DNA of 64,000 bases from Haemophilus sp. (GCA_019423025.1 JAHZCD010000010.1:17230-81229), one strand, 5' to 3'. Positions 42,611-51,007 are shown, numbered from the stretch's first letter. Made by a program: numbers and translations. The notes: generated by a model not told the origin, from the letters alone.

Positions 42611-43410
42611 TATTGAATGGTGAAACTAATTGGTACGCTTACTGAAGACGCAAATCCCGCAGGTTTTGGACCGACAGGTCTCGCACTTCTTACAGCTTCA
42701 AGTGCTGCATTATCTAAGCTTTCATCACCAGAAGATTTAGTGACACGCTCTCCAGACAGAGAACCATCTCCTCCAACACTAAAACTGACGTTAACAATAC
42801 CTTGTTTACGCATCATTTTTGCGCGTGCTGGATAGCGTTTATGCCGTTCAATTTCACGTCGAATAGCCGCACGATAGGCATTATGTTCATCTGTATTGGC
42901 ACCAGAGCCACCTTGAATTCCATTTGTGCCAGGTTGACCAGTAGTTGTCGCTTTAGAATTTGCCGTAGCTGTCGAATTAATATTCTTATCGCCAATCGGT
43001 AAATTTTTCGGCATTTCCATTGCTTTCTCTGCTTTTACCTCATTTTTAGGTTTTTCCTTTGGCTTCTCTTTCGGTTTCGGTTTCGGTTTTTCTATTGGTT
43101 TTTCTGGCTTTTTCTCAGGTTCTTTTTTCTTCTCAGGCTCTGGTTTCTTCGTTGGATCTGCGACGACTTCTTGCTTTTCAGGTTCTGGTTCTGCCTGTTG
43201 AGGTTCAGGTTCTGGCTCCGGAGCTGGTTCTTCTACTCGCATTCCTTGAATCATTTCCATCGAAATCGTTGTAGATATTTCACCTGTAGCATTACTTGCG
43301 GCTTCACTTGGCTTATGCCAGTTCCAAAGCAATGCGCCTACAATGGCACCATGAATTAATAGAGAAATAAGCAAGCCTAATAGTGATCGTTTAGCTTGTT
43401 GGCTGTTCAT
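42610..43410 (-). CDS. tonB: Energy-transducing protein TonB
   Basis: Couples the proton gradient to outer-membrane receptors for iron, haem and vitamin B12. The 266 residues have an N-terminal anchor (LLGLLISLLIHGAIVGALLW, about 10-29), a long Pro/Glu/Lys periplasmic linker (about 58-125, many PEPE, KKPE, KPKEK repeats), and the C-terminal TonB domain (YPARAKMMRKQGIVNVSFSV, about 196; ending SVPISFTIQ). Starts inside the exbD stop (4-base overlap). Probably Fur-controlled as an exbB-exbD-tonB operon. Confidence 0.95.
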   Translation of the reverse strand: MNSQQAKRSLLGLLISLLIHGAIVGALLWNWHKPSEAASNATGEISTTISMEMIQGMRVEEPAPEPEPEPQQAEPEPEKQEVVADPTKKPEPEKKKEPEKKPEKPIEKPKPKPKEKPKEKPKNEVKAEKAMEMPKNLPIGDKNINSTATANSKATTTGQPGTNGIQGGSGANTDEHNAYRAAIRREIERHKRYPARAKMMRKQGIVNVSFSVGGDGSLSGERVTKSSGDESLDNAALEAVRSARPVGPKPAGFASSVSVPISFTIQ

Positions 43411-43844
43411 TGTTTATGCCCTACTCCGACGCCTCCCACTGCTGGCGAATTTTTGCTCGAAGCGCCTTTATCTTTCATCGAAACAATTGCGACATTTTTA
43501 ATTTCGTTTTTCGATAACATGTCAGTAATCGTCACAAAATCTTGGAAAGAGGCTTCTGCATCAATTTTTAATGTCACTTTCTGATCTTTATTCCAACCTG
43601 CGATCTCTTTTTCAAGCGCTTCTTGCGAGATAGGTTTGTCATTAAAATAAAGTTGTTTATCTGCCGTCACGGTCAATAATTTGGCTAATTCATCTGATTT
43701 GAATGCGACCGTTGAACTGGCTTTGGGCACATTGACTTGAATTTTTCCTTGAGAAATAAAGGATGCGGTGATCAACACTATCGCTAATAACACCAACATA
43801 ATGTCGATGAAAGGAATAATGTTGATTTCATCAAATTTTTTCAC
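43407..43844 (-). CDS. exbD: Biopolymer transport protein ExbD
   Basis: Small inner-membrane partner of ExbB in the TonB proton motor. The 145 residues have a cytoplasmic start MKKFDEINIIPFIDIMLVLL with the essential Asp in the membrane segment (about 14-32), then a periplasmic domain. The start codon is a GTG (43844), with aagga seven bases upstream; two bases separate it from the exbB stop. Confidence 0.94.
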   Translation of the reverse strand: MKKFDEINIIPFIDIMLVLLAIVLITASFISQGKIQVNVPKASSTVAFKSDELAKLLTVTADKQLYFNDKPISQEALEKEIAGWNKDQKVTLKIDAEASFQDFVTITDMLSKNEIKNVAIVSMKDKGASSKNSPAVGGVGVGHKQ

Positions 43845-43846
43845 AA

Positions 43847-44299
43847 TTATTCCTTATCTTTTTGAGCGTTTAATACTTTCCATTTCAATAAGTTAACTTC
43901 TACTTTACGACCTAAGCCGTTATAGAACATCATAGATGGAATTGCGACTAAAATACCTAGTGCGGTTGCTTTTAATGCAAGAGAGAGGTGCATCATGATT
44001 GCGCCAGCATCGACATCACCGCCAGCTTGACCAATTTGATAGAAGGTTAACAAAATACCAATTACTGTTCCTAACAAGCCCACATAAGGTGCGTTTGCAC
44101 CAACTGTTGAAATGATCGTCATATTGCGATTTAAATCAATTTCAAGCGAATGGATATTGGAATATTTAGCGACATTGATACGGCTTAAAAAGATAAAGCG
44201 CTCAATTACAGTAGCAAGCATAATTACGCTCATAAGAAGTAAAAGCCCGATAATAATGTAATCACTATATTGTTCTAAAAACTCGAAAAGTTTCGGCAT
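43847..44299 (-). CDS. exbB: Biopolymer transport protein ExbB
   Basis: Polytopic inner-membrane channel subunit of the TonB system. The 150 residues have three membrane segments; the MotA/TolQ/ExbB signature is GANAPYVGLLGTVIGILLTF (about 62-81) with LKATALGILVAIPSMMFYN. It is the short Pasteurellaceae form. A Fur-like box lies 42-56 bases upstream of the start. Confidence 0.94.
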   Translation of the reverse strand: MPKLFEFLEQYSDYIIIGLLLLMSVIMLATVIERFIFLSRINVAKYSNIHSLEIDLNRNMTIISTVGANAPYVGLLGTVIGILLTFYQIGQAGGDVDAGAIMMHLSLALKATALGILVAIPSMMFYNGLGRKVEVNLLKWKVLNAQKDKE

Positions 44300-44340
44300 C
44301 TGATAGTCCTTTTATGTGTAATAAAGAATACAAAATGAAT

Positions 44341-44355
44341 TGATAATGAATTTCA
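44341..44355 (-). promoter_or_regulatory. Candidate Fur box of exbB-exbD-tonB
   Basis: TGATAAT-g-AATTTCA matches the 7-1-7 Fur core (TGATAATnATTATCA) at 12 of 14 positions, 42 bases upstream of exbB. TonB operons are usually Fur/iron-repressed, which raises the prior. Confidence 0.6.
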
Positions 44356-44425
44356 ATTAGATTGTTGATTCTATCAAATGGAAAATAGAGCGTAAATATA
44401 AATTAGAAAAATGGCTATTTTTTTG

Positions 44426-44459
44426 ACCGCACTTTGAGGTAAATCATAGAAAGTGCGGT
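44426..44459. repeat. Inverted uptake-sequence pair between bcp and exbB
   Basis: ACCGCACTTT (44426-44435) and AAAGTGCGGT (44450-44459), 10-bp stem, 14-base loop. It lies 3' of bcp, but no T-run follows on that strand, so terminator function is uncertain. Confidence 0.8.
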
Positions 44460-44475
44460 TGTTTTGAGAGGGGAT

Positions 44476-44943
44476 TTAAAGGGATTGCAGGTAATCTAAA
44501 ACAACCTGATGATGTTCGCCTGTTTTGAATTTATCAAAAACGTGTTGAATTTTGCCTTGTTCATCAATGAGGAAGCTAATACGGTGAATGCCGTCATAGG
44601 TGCGTCCCATGAATTTTTTTTCTCCCCATACACCAAATTGCTCGGCAACCTGGTGATCTTCATCAGAAAGCAAGGTGAAATTGAGCGACTTTTTCTCAAC
44701 AAATTGAGCCAGTTTTTTTGGCGCATCTGTGCTGATGCCTAAAATAACCACACCTAATTTTTCTAACTCACTTTTAGCATCACGTAAACCGCAGGCTTGA
44801 GTTGTACAGCCTGGTGTTAAGGCTTTGGGATAAAAATACACAAGTACTTTTTTACCTTTAAAGTCGCTAAGTGAAATCGGTTGATTATCTTGATTTAAAA
44901 GGGTGAATTGCGGTGCTAAGTCACCCACTTGTAATGTTTTCAT
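44476..44943 (-). CDS. bcp: Thioredoxin-dependent peroxiredoxin Bcp
   Basis: Cytoplasmic thiol peroxidase reducing hydrogen and organic peroxides. The 155 residues contain YFYPKALTPGCTTQACGLRD (about 31-50) with the peroxidatic Cys45 and resolving Cys50, and the family's KKFMGRTYDGIHRISFLID. It is divergent from dapA. Confidence 0.94.
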   Translation of the reverse strand: MKTLQVGDLAPQFTLLNQDNQPISLSDFKGKKVLVYFYPKALTPGCTTQACGLRDAKSELEKLGVVILGISTDAPKKLAQFVEKKSLNFTLLSDEDHQVAEQFGVWGEKKFMGRTYDGIHRISFLIDEQGKIQHVFDKFKTGEHHQVVLDYLQSL

Positions 44944-45060
44944 AAAAAATCCTTAAAAAAGTAAAAAATGATTTGTAAATTCAAGCTATTTTAGCGATTA
45001 TAACCAGATATTTTCAAATGTTATTGTTAAAACGCAAAATAGATGTAAATGGAGTACCTT

Positions 45061-45957
45061 ATGACTACGCAAACCCCCTTATTTTCAGGCAGTATTGTTG
45101 CTTTAGTAACCCCGATGGATAACCACGGAAACATTGATTTTGAAACATTAGAAAAGCTTATCGAGTTTCATATCAATGCAGGTACAGATTCGATTGTATC
45201 TGTGGGTACAACAGGAGAGTCCGCCACATTAAGTATTGAAGAAAATGTGAAAGTGATTGAAAAGACGGTTGAGTTAGCAAAAGGACGTATTCCAATCATT
45301 GCTGGAACCGGTGCTAATGCAACGAGTGAAGCCATTGTGATGACAAAATTATTACGTGATAGCGGGGTTGCAGGTTGTTTATCTGTTGTGCCTTACTACA
45401 ATAAACCAACTCAAGAAGGCATGTTCCAACATTTTAAAGCGATTGCAGAATGCACGGATCTACCACAACTTCTTTATAACGTACCAGGTCGTACCGGTAG
45501 TGATATGAAACCCGAAACCGTCGCACATTTGTCTCAAATTGAGAATATTGTAGGGATTAAAGAAGCAACAGGCGATTTAACTCGTATTACTGCGATTAAA
45601 GAATTAGCCGGTAAAGATTTCATTGTATTAAGTGGAGATGATGCCACAGGGTTAGAAGCGATGAAATTAGGCGCAGAGGGTGTTATTTCTGTGACAAATA
45701 ACCTTGCTGCAAAAGATATGGCCGCGATGTGTCGCTATGCTTTAGCGGGCGATTTTGCGAAAGCGGAAGAAATTAATGCACGTTTAATGCCTTTACATCA
45801 AGATTTATTTATTGAATCAAACCCAATTCCAGTTAAATGGGCAGCATATCGTTTAGGTTTAATTAAGACTCCACATTTACGTTTACCACTTACTGTGTTA
45901 AGCGAAAGCGCGCAAGTAAAAGTGGAAGAAGCATTAAAAATTGCTGGCTTAATTTAA
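45061..45957 (+). CDS. dapA: 4-Hydroxy-tetrahydrodipicolinate synthase DapA
   Basis: Condenses aspartate semialdehyde and pyruvate in lysine and diaminopimelate synthesis. From ATG 45061 (ggagtacctt upstream) it has 298 residues; an upstream ATG at 45049 adds four without need. Motifs are GTTGESATLS (about 46), the catalytic Tyr in YYNKPTQEGMFQHF (about 110) with YNVPGRTGSD, and the Schiff-base Lys in GIKEATGDL (about 164). Confidence 0.96.
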   Translation: MTTQTPLFSGSIVALVTPMDNHGNIDFETLEKLIEFHINAGTDSIVSVGTTGESATLSIEENVKVIEKTVELAKGRIPIIAGTGANATSEAIVMTKLLRDSGVAGCLSVVPYYNKPTQEGMFQHFKAIAECTDLPQLLYNVPGRTGSDMKPETVAHLSQIENIVGIKEATGDLTRITAIKELAGKDFIVLSGDDATGLEAMKLGAEGVISVTNNLAAKDMAAMCRYALAGDFAKAEEINARLMPLHQDLFIESNPIPVKWAAYRLGLIKTPHLRLPLTVLSESAQVKVEEALKIAGLI

Positions 45958-45963
45958 TGAATT

Positions 45964-45995
45964 AAAGGGTTGTTTTTACAGCCCTTTAAACTTTT
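45964..45995 (+). terminator. Hairpin after dapA
   Basis: AAAGGGTTG / CAGCCCTTT with one G-U pair and a six-base loop, followed by AAACTTTT. Possible weak terminator between dapA and bamC. Confidence 0.6.
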
Positions 45996-46057
45996 GACTT
46001 TTTTATTTGTCAAAGAGCGGTCATTATTTTAATTATTTTTATTGAAGGATTTAAGGA

Positions 46058-47059
46058 ATGAAAAAAATCGTACTGAGTTTAGTCGCAGCAGCATTGTTAT
46101 CGGCGTGTTCAAACAGCGTAGAAAAAATGCAGACGGCTAATGACACTTACCAAAATTCTGATCGTGAAATACCGAGCTTTTCTCCTTTAGCAAGTGGTGG
46201 TGTAACATTGCCGCAAGCCGATCCGACTTATGAACTTCCTCAGCTTAATGCGAAAAAAGAACGCGTGGATATTCGTCCGCCTTCAACCCCATTAGCGATT
46301 ATCAAAAATTCTTTGACACAATTTGATGGTGAACGGGCATTGATTGTCTATACGGATGCACAAGCAGAGCTTTATAATCTCAAACAAATTGAGCGTTTAT
46401 TGAAAGAAGAAGGCACGAATTCAACTTTAAATGGTGCGGTATTAATTAGCGATTGGGCGCCAACAGGTCGTGCAGATGATAAAGCCAATACAGAGATCCG
46501 TTATAAAATTGAACAAGTTACGGCGCAAGATGCAAGTGCGTTAGCGGTTTCTGTAGAGCAAATGCGTCGTGATGGTGTGATTTACACACCAAATCAAGCA
46601 GATAAACAACGCTATGCATCGGATCGTTTAAATCGGTTTGTTGCTGCGCTTACAAACGCTTATAACAAGCAACAACAAGATTTAAATAATGCTTCTGCAG
46701 GACCTTTCCAATCAGGTTTAATTACTGATACGAACGGTAGAATGGCATTAGGTATGGATGCAAGCTTTGGTCAAGCATGGCAACGTTTAGGTTCGACTTT
46801 ACCGAAATTAGGCTTTAAAGCTACATCGGAATCTGCTGGTCGTGGCTATCGCGAGTTAAAATATAAACCATTGGATAAACAAGAGTGGTTACGTTTAGGG
46901 GTGAATCCGCCTAATTTAGAAAAAGGTGTTTATCAAATGCAAATTTCTGCAGTGGGTAAACAAAGTGCGGTCGTGATCACTGATGAAGACGGTAAGGTAT
47001 TACCAAATGAAGCAGCTCAATCCTTGTATTCAGCATTAAGTGTATTACTTGCACAATAA
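46058..47059 (+). CDS. bamC: Outer-membrane assembly lipoprotein BamC
   Basis: Lipoprotein of the BAM complex that inserts outer-membrane proteins. The 333 residues begin MKKIVLSLVAAALLSAC, with the lipidated Cys at 17. A flexible region with YELPQLNAKKERVDIRPPSTPLA (about 66-88) matches BamC's unstructured lasso that binds BamD. Two helix-grip domains follow, ending in SVLLAQ. It follows dapA, as in H. influenzae and E. coli. The uptake sequence near 46970 is in frame. Confidence 0.93.
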   Translation: MKKIVLSLVAAALLSACSNSVEKMQTANDTYQNSDREIPSFSPLASGGVTLPQADPTYELPQLNAKKERVDIRPPSTPLAIIKNSLTQFDGERALIVYTDAQAELYNLKQIERLLKEEGTNSTLNGAVLISDWAPTGRADDKANTEIRYKIEQVTAQDASALAVSVEQMRRDGVIYTPNQADKQRYASDRLNRFVAALTNAYNKQQQDLNNASAGPFQSGLITDTNGRMALGMDASFGQAWQRLGSTLPKLGFKATSESAGRGYRELKYKPLDKQEWLRLGVNPPNLEKGVYQMQISAVGKQSAVVITDEDGKVLPNEAAQSLYSALSVLLAQ

Positions 47060-47074
47060 TATGAGTTGAGAAAT

Positions 47075-47107
47075 AAAAAGTGCGGTTCAATTTGACCGCA
47101 CTTTTTT
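47075..47107. terminator. Uptake-sequence terminator after bamC, bidirectional
   Basis: AAAAAGTGCGGT (47075-47086) / ACCGCACTTTTT (47095-47106), 8-base loop, T-runs on both strands; built from two exact uptake sequences. Confidence 0.9.
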
Positions 47108-47121
47108 TATTGGTAGAGAAG

Positions 47122-47418
47122 TTATTCAGCTTTTACGCCTAAGTTACCCATTTTTACACCAAGATTACCGAGAGAAACCGGATCCAGATAATCCCCTAAG
47201 AATTTGAATAACTCACTTAATTCTGTAAATGAGCGTTTGATTTTTACTTGATCTTCTACTTTACGCACAAATTCATAACGCACATTTTCGCCTTCAAAAT
47301 AAGCCGTGAGCGTGAGATAAATGGTTTCAAAAAAGTGGCTTTGAGCCCCTTCTTCACCCGGATCACTGATACGGACATTCCAAGTATTGTTAAATAAAAC
47401 TTCTGTTTTGATTGACAT
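47122..47418 (-). CDS. Small protein of unknown function upstream-linked to arfA
   Basis: I do not recognise this 98-residue protein. It has no signal peptide or membrane segment. The N-terminal part has beta-like alternation (TEVLFNNTWNVRISDPGEEG, LTLTAYFEGENVRYEFVRKV). The C-terminus carries a short tandem repeat, LGNLGVK-MGNLGVK, ending AE; the DNA shows the matching diverged 21-base repeat at about 47130-47171. A good ribosome-binding site (agaggaagtctat) supports translation. It lies 30 bases downstream of arfA's stop, with a hairpin between. Confidence 0.7.
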   Translation of the reverse strand: MSIKTEVLFNNTWNVRISDPGEEGAQSHFFETIYLTLTAYFEGENVRYEFVRKVEDQVKIKRSFTELSELFKFLGDYLDPVSLGNLGVKMGNLGVKAE

Positions 47419-47448
47419 ATAGACTTCCTCTGTTCTGTTTGTTATTTT

Positions 47449-47703
47449 TTATGCTGAAATTGAAACGAAAAACCCGATGATAAAATTTCTGAAATCAAAA
47501 ACTTTATCATCGGGCTTTTCAAACCAATTGCTCGCATATTTTGCTTTGCGTTGGTAACTGCCTTTACCTTTACGTTTTTTCTCAACGCGTTGGCGGAATA
47601 ATTTGTCGTGTAATAGTGCCATCACGGCATTATCTTTCACGACACCTTTGGTGTGTTGATAAATGGGCTGATTTTCAACCGCACTTTTTGTTTTTTTCGT
47701 CAT
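47449..47703 (-). CDS. arfA: Alternative ribosome-rescue factor ArfA
   Basis: ArfA binds ribosomes stalled on mRNAs without a stop codon and recruits RF2; it is the back-up to tmRNA. I start at 47703 (ribosome-binding site agaggtaaat; MTKKTKSAVENQ). The core IYQHTKGVVKDNAVMALLHDKLFRQRVEKKRKGKGSYQRKAKY (about 15-57, written here in parts: YQHTKG, ALLHDKLFRQRVE, KGKGSYQRK) is diagnostic. The frame runs on through a strong hairpin to a hydrophobic tail FIIGFFVSISA, so full-length ArfA should rarely be made. Uptake sequence near 47680. Confidence 0.93.
   Translation of the reverse strand: MTKKTKSAVENQPIYQHTKGVVKDNAVMALLHDKLFRQRVEKKRKGKGSYQRKAKYASNWFEKPDDKVFDFRNFIIGFFVSISA
47468..47519 (-). terminator. 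Hairpin/terminator inside the arfA reading frame
   Basis: Perfect 12-bp stem CCCGATGATAAA / TTTATCATCGGG (plus-strand 47473-47484 and 47503-47514) with a T-run on the minus strand, before the arfA stop (47449). Transcription ending here gives arfA mRNA without a stop codon, as described for E. coli arfA. Confidence 0.88.
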
Positions 47704-47768
47704 ATTTACCTCTAAAAAATTGCCGTGAAGTCGTTCACGGCAAGTCATTATAGCGAAAATGAATAGAA

Positions 47769-48119
47769 TTACAAAATGGTGAGTACGCTTTCAGGCGGTC
47801 GTCCAATTTTAGCTTTTTCACCTTTTACCACAATCGGGCGTTCTAATAGGGCTGAATTTTCACTGATGGCTTTTAATAAGTCATCATTCGTTAATGCAGG
47901 ATTATCTAACCCTAATGATTGATAAAGCTCATCTTTGGTACGCATCATTTTTCTGACATCATCTAATCCTAATTTATTAGCTAGTTGCTGCAATGCTTCA
48001 ACAGAGTAGTGTTGTTGTAAATAAAGTTCAATCGTCGGTTGAATGCCTTTTTCTTCTAATAAAGCTAAGGTTTCACGGCTTTTTGAACAGCGCGGATTAT
48101 GATAAATCGTCACAGACAT
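47769..48119 (-). CDS. ArsC-family protein (YfgD-like arsenate reductase homologue)
   Basis: A 116-residue thioredoxin-fold protein. The N-terminus MSVTIYHNPRCSKSRETLALLEE has the active Cys11 in the CSKS motif of glutaredoxin-coupled arsenate reductases. RPIVVKGEKAKIGRPPESVL at the end carries conserved Arg residues. No arsenic-resistance genes are nearby, so a true arsenate role is doubtful. It is of the YfgD type. Likely upstream of arfA in one transcription direction (20-base gap to arfA's start region). Confidence 0.88.
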   Translation of the reverse strand: MSVTIYHNPRCSKSRETLALLEEKGIQPTIELYLQQHYSVEALQQLANKLGLDDVRKMMRTKDELYQSLGLDNPALTNDDLLKAISENSALLERPIVVKGEKAKIGRPPESVLTIL

Positions 48120-48213
48120 AACGTTTCCTTCTATTTTATGTTGAATGAGTGGATATAGGATTGATTCAAATTTTAACTTATAATGACAAAAAATACTTGT
48201 TTAGGAAGACTTT

Positions 48214-49260
48214 ATGTTAGAAATGCTAAAAAATTGGTATAGCCGTCGCTTAAGCGATCCACAGGCGATGGGGCTACTTGCCATTTTGTTGTTTGGCTTT
48301 ATTGCGATTTATTTTTTTAGTGATTTAATCGCCCCGTTGCTGATTGCCATTGTATTAGCATATTTATTGGAAATGCCAATTAATTTCCTGACGAAAAAAT
48401 TAAAATTTCCTCGAATGCTCGCCACGTTAATTATTTTTGGTGGCTTTCTAACCTTGGCGTTATTAGTTTTCTTCGGGTTAGTGCCAACATTATGGAATCA
48501 AACGATTTCCTTATTAAGCGATTTGCCAGCTATGTTCAATAAGTTACATGAATGGTTATTAGCCCTTCCTGAGCATTATCCTGAACTCATCGATTACACC
48601 ATGATTGACACCTTTTTTAGTGCGGCTCGAGCGAAGATTTTGGGCTTCGGTGAATCTGCGGTGAAATTGTCGATTACCTCATTAATGAATCTTGTATCAC
48701 TGGGTATTTATGCGTTTTTAGTGCCATTAATGATGTTCTTTATGCTGAAAGATAAAACTGAGCTTCTTGCTGGCGTGAGCCGATTTTTACCTAAAAATCG
48801 TCTTTTAGCCTCTAAAGTATGGAATGAAATGCAACAACAAATTGCGAATTATATTCATGGTAAGCTGTTGGAAATTTTGATTGTCGGCGTGGTGACTTAC
48901 ATCATCTTTTTAAGCTTTGGTTTAAATTATCCGCTGTTGCTTTCTGTTGCCGTTGGGTTATCTGTATTAGTGCCTTATATCGGCGCGGTATTGGTGACGA
49001 TTCCTGTTGCGTTAGTGGCGATGTTCCAGTTTGGCATTTCCCCAACGTTTTGGTATTTAATTGTGGCCTTTGCGGTGAGTCAACTTCTAGATGGAAACTT
49101 GTTGGTACCGTATTTATTCTCTGAAGTCGTTAATTTACACCCTTTAGTAATCATTATTTCAGTGCTGATTTTTGGTGGATTATGGGGATTCTGGGGAGTA
49201 TTCTTCGCGATTCCATTGGCAACGCTCGTCAAAGCTGTGATAAATGCATTGCCGGATTAG
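48214..49260 (+). CDS. perM: PerM/AI-2E transporter family membrane protein
   Basis: A 348-residue inner-membrane protein with about eight membrane segments in the PF01594 (AI-2E/PerM) pattern: an N-terminal pair of helices with AIVLAYLLEMPINFL, a central soluble region, and the conserved LSVAVGLSVLVPYIGAVLVTIPVALVAMFQ near residue 250, then QLLDGNLLVPYLFSEVVNLHPLVIIIS. The family includes permeases and Na+/H+ antiporters; the substrate here is unknown. Start after aggaagacttt. Confidence 0.88.
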   Translation: MLEMLKNWYSRRLSDPQAMGLLAILLFGFIAIYFFSDLIAPLLIAIVLAYLLEMPINFLTKKLKFPRMLATLIIFGGFLTLALLVFFGLVPTLWNQTISLLSDLPAMFNKLHEWLLALPEHYPELIDYTMIDTFFSAARAKILGFGESAVKLSITSLMNLVSLGIYAFLVPLMMFFMLKDKTELLAGVSRFLPKNRLLASKVWNEMQQQIANYIHGKLLEILIVGVVTYIIFLSFGLNYPLLLSVAVGLSVLVPYIGAVLVTIPVALVAMFQFGISPTFWYLIVAFAVSQLLDGNLLVPYLFSEVVNLHPLVIIISVLIFGGLWGFWGVFFAIPLATLVKAVINALPD

Positions 49261-49282
49261 ACAGGATTAAAACGATAAAAAG

Positions 49283-49311
49283 AAAGCTGACGAAAGTCAG
49301 CTTTTTTGTTC
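49283..49311. terminator. Terminator between perM and trmO
   Basis: Stem AAAGCTGAC / GTCAGCTTT capped by a GAAA tetraloop, then TTTT. It overlaps the trmO stop codon region, between convergent genes. Confidence 0.87.
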
Positions 49312-50034
49312 TTTTAATTTCTGGATATCCAGAATTTCGACACAGTCTGTTGTCCCCTCTTTAATACGCCATTTAATATTAAATTCGTACAGACTAATAC
49401 CGTAAATACGATCGGTTTCTTTACCTTGTTGATAAGCCGGGCGGGGATCTTGTGCGATCACTTCCGTAATAAAACGAGCTAAGTGCGGTCGATTTTTGTG
49501 ATATTTTTCAACTGCGCTTTGGGCGATTTCTGTAAATTCTACGTTTAATTTTGCAGGTGGTTTTTCTTGTGCAAAACTTGATTTTGCCTCAGGTTCGCTA
49601 TCAGCATAGGCAATATAAGGTTTAATATCAAAAATAGGTGTGCCATCGACAAGATCCACGGAGCCCAAATGCAGAAAAACACGTCCATGAATACATTCCA
49701 CTTGGCGTAATTCAACTTTGGATAAGCCTAGCGGATTAGGACGATGCGTAGCGCGTGAAGCAAATACACCGACACGTTGATTGCCGCCTAAACGAGGGGG
49801 ACGAACAGTGGATTGCCATTTTCCATGTGGCACTTTGTCGAATTGGAAAATAAGCCAAAGATGGCTAAATTGCTCTAAGCCTCGCACCGCCTCTGGTGAA
49901 TTATACGGAGGGAGCAGTTCCACAATACCAATGCCATCTTGTACTAAATCAGGCTGGCGTGGCACCGAGAATTTTTCTTTGTAAGGCGTATGAATCACCG
50001 CAATTGGGTGAAGAGTCAGTGTTAAATCATTCAT
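49297..50034 (-). CDS. trmO: tRNA (t6A37) N6-methyltransferase TrmO (YaeB/TsaA)
   Basis: SAM-dependent enzyme that methylates t6A37 of tRNA-Thr. The 245 residues have the TsaA-like beta-barrel signature: IAVIHTPYKEKFSVPRQP (about 12), VFASRATHRPNPLGLSKVEL (about 89), LVDGTPIFDIKPYI (about 130) and the C-terminal RPAYQQGKETDRIYGI. It is divergent from menA. Uptake sequence near 49482. Confidence 0.92.
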   Translation of the reverse strand: MNDLTLTLHPIAVIHTPYKEKFSVPRQPDLVQDGIGIVELLPPYNSPEAVRGLEQFSHLWLIFQFDKVPHGKWQSTVRPPRLGGNQRVGVFASRATHRPNPLGLSKVELRQVECIHGRVFLHLGSVDLVDGTPIFDIKPYIAYADSEPEAKSSFAQEKPPAKLNVEFTEIAQSAVEKYHKNRPHLARFITEVIAQDPRPAYQQGKETDRIYGISLYEFNIKWRIKEGTTDCVEILDIQKLKEQKS

Positions 50035-50078
50035 AAAAAGGCAATTTCCGTGTAGAATACGCCCTTTATTGTAATCAA

Positions 50079-50087
50079 AAGTGCGGT
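50079..50087 (+). repeat. DNA uptake sequence just before menA
   Basis: Exact AAGTGCGGT 8 bases before the menA ATG; the leader is otherwise A-rich and has no Shine-Dalgarno. Confidence 0.9.
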
Positions 50088-50095
50088 CAAAAAAA

Positions 50096-51007
50096 ATGAC
50101 AAATCATAAATTGAAAATGTGGTGGGAAACCGCTCGCCCAAAAACCTTGCCTTTGGCATTAGCTTCTATTTTTACTGGCTCAGCATTGGCATATTGGGCG
50201 GATAAAGAAAGTTTTAATCTCACCGTGATGTTACTTTGCTTGCTTACCACCATTTTATTGCAAGTACTTTCTAACTTTGCTAACGATTACGGCGATCATC
50301 AAAAAGGGTCAGATACCGAAGAACGTATTGGGCCTTTACGTGGTATTCAGCAAGGTGCAATTTCTGCGAATGAGCTTAAATGGGGATTAATTTTAATGGC
50401 GGTAGGGGCATTTTTCTCAGGTGCATTCTTAATTGGTATCGCATATCAAAGTCTGACTGATTTATTGGTCTTTGCTGGTTTGGGTATTCTTGCCATTATT
50501 GCTGCCATTACTTATACCGTAGGCGCTAAACCTTATGGTTATTTAGGTTTAGGCGATTTGTCTGTTTTGCTCTTTTTTGGACTATTAGGTGTGGGTGGAA
50601 CTTATTATCTCCAAACTCACAGCATTGATAGCTTAATTATTTTACCTGCGTTAGGCTCAGGTTTATTAGCAACAGCCGTTTTAAATATCAATAATTTACG
50701 TGATATTGAGCAAGATGCGAAAGTAGGGAAAAATACTCTGGTTGTGCGTATTGGCCCGAAGAAAGGACGTATTTATCATTGTATTTTATTAAGCGTTGCC
50801 GCTTTATGTTATGTGCTATTTGCTGCATCAACAGCATTTAGCCCTTGGCATTTCTTATTTTTATTGGCATTTCCATTGTTATTAAAACACGCATTATTTG
50901 TTTATCGCAGCAAAGAGCCCGCAGTGTTGCGTCCGATGTTGGCTCAGATGTCTATGATTTCTTTATTTATCAATATCTTGTTTAGTTTAGGCTTGCTTAT
51001 CAGCTAA
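50096..51007 (+). CDS. menA: 1,4-dihydroxy-2-naphthoate octaprenyltransferase MenA
   Basis: Inner-membrane enzyme that prenylates DHNA to demethylmenaquinone. From ATG 50096 it has 303 residues and eight or nine membrane segments; the GTG at 50081 lies in the uptake sequence. UbiA-family Asp motifs: LSNFANDYGDHQKGSDTEERIGPLR (about 63-87) and INNLRDIEQDAKVGKNTLVVRIG (about 195-217). ARPKTLPLALASIFTGSALA at the start is characteristic. rraA follows, as in E. coli (menA-rraA). Confidence 0.95.
   Translation: MTNHKLKMWWETARPKTLPLALASIFTGSALAYWADKESFNLTVMLLCLLTTILLQVLSNFANDYGDHQKGSDTEERIGPLRGIQQGAISANELKWGLILMAVGAFFSGAFLIGIAYQSLTDLLVFAGLGILAIIAAITYTVGAKPYGYLGLGDLSVLLFFGLLGVGGTYYLQTHSIDSLIILPALGSGLLATAVLNINNLRDIEQDAKVGKNTLVVRIGPKKGRIYHCILLSVAALCYVLFAASTAFSPWHFLFLLAFPLLLKHALFVYRSKEPAVLRPMLAQMSMISLFINILFSLGLLIS

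Noticed and set aside
48120..48213. Small RNA gene between the ArsC-like gene and perM
   Set aside because: Only ordinary divergent leader DNA is visible, with no hairpin plus T-run.
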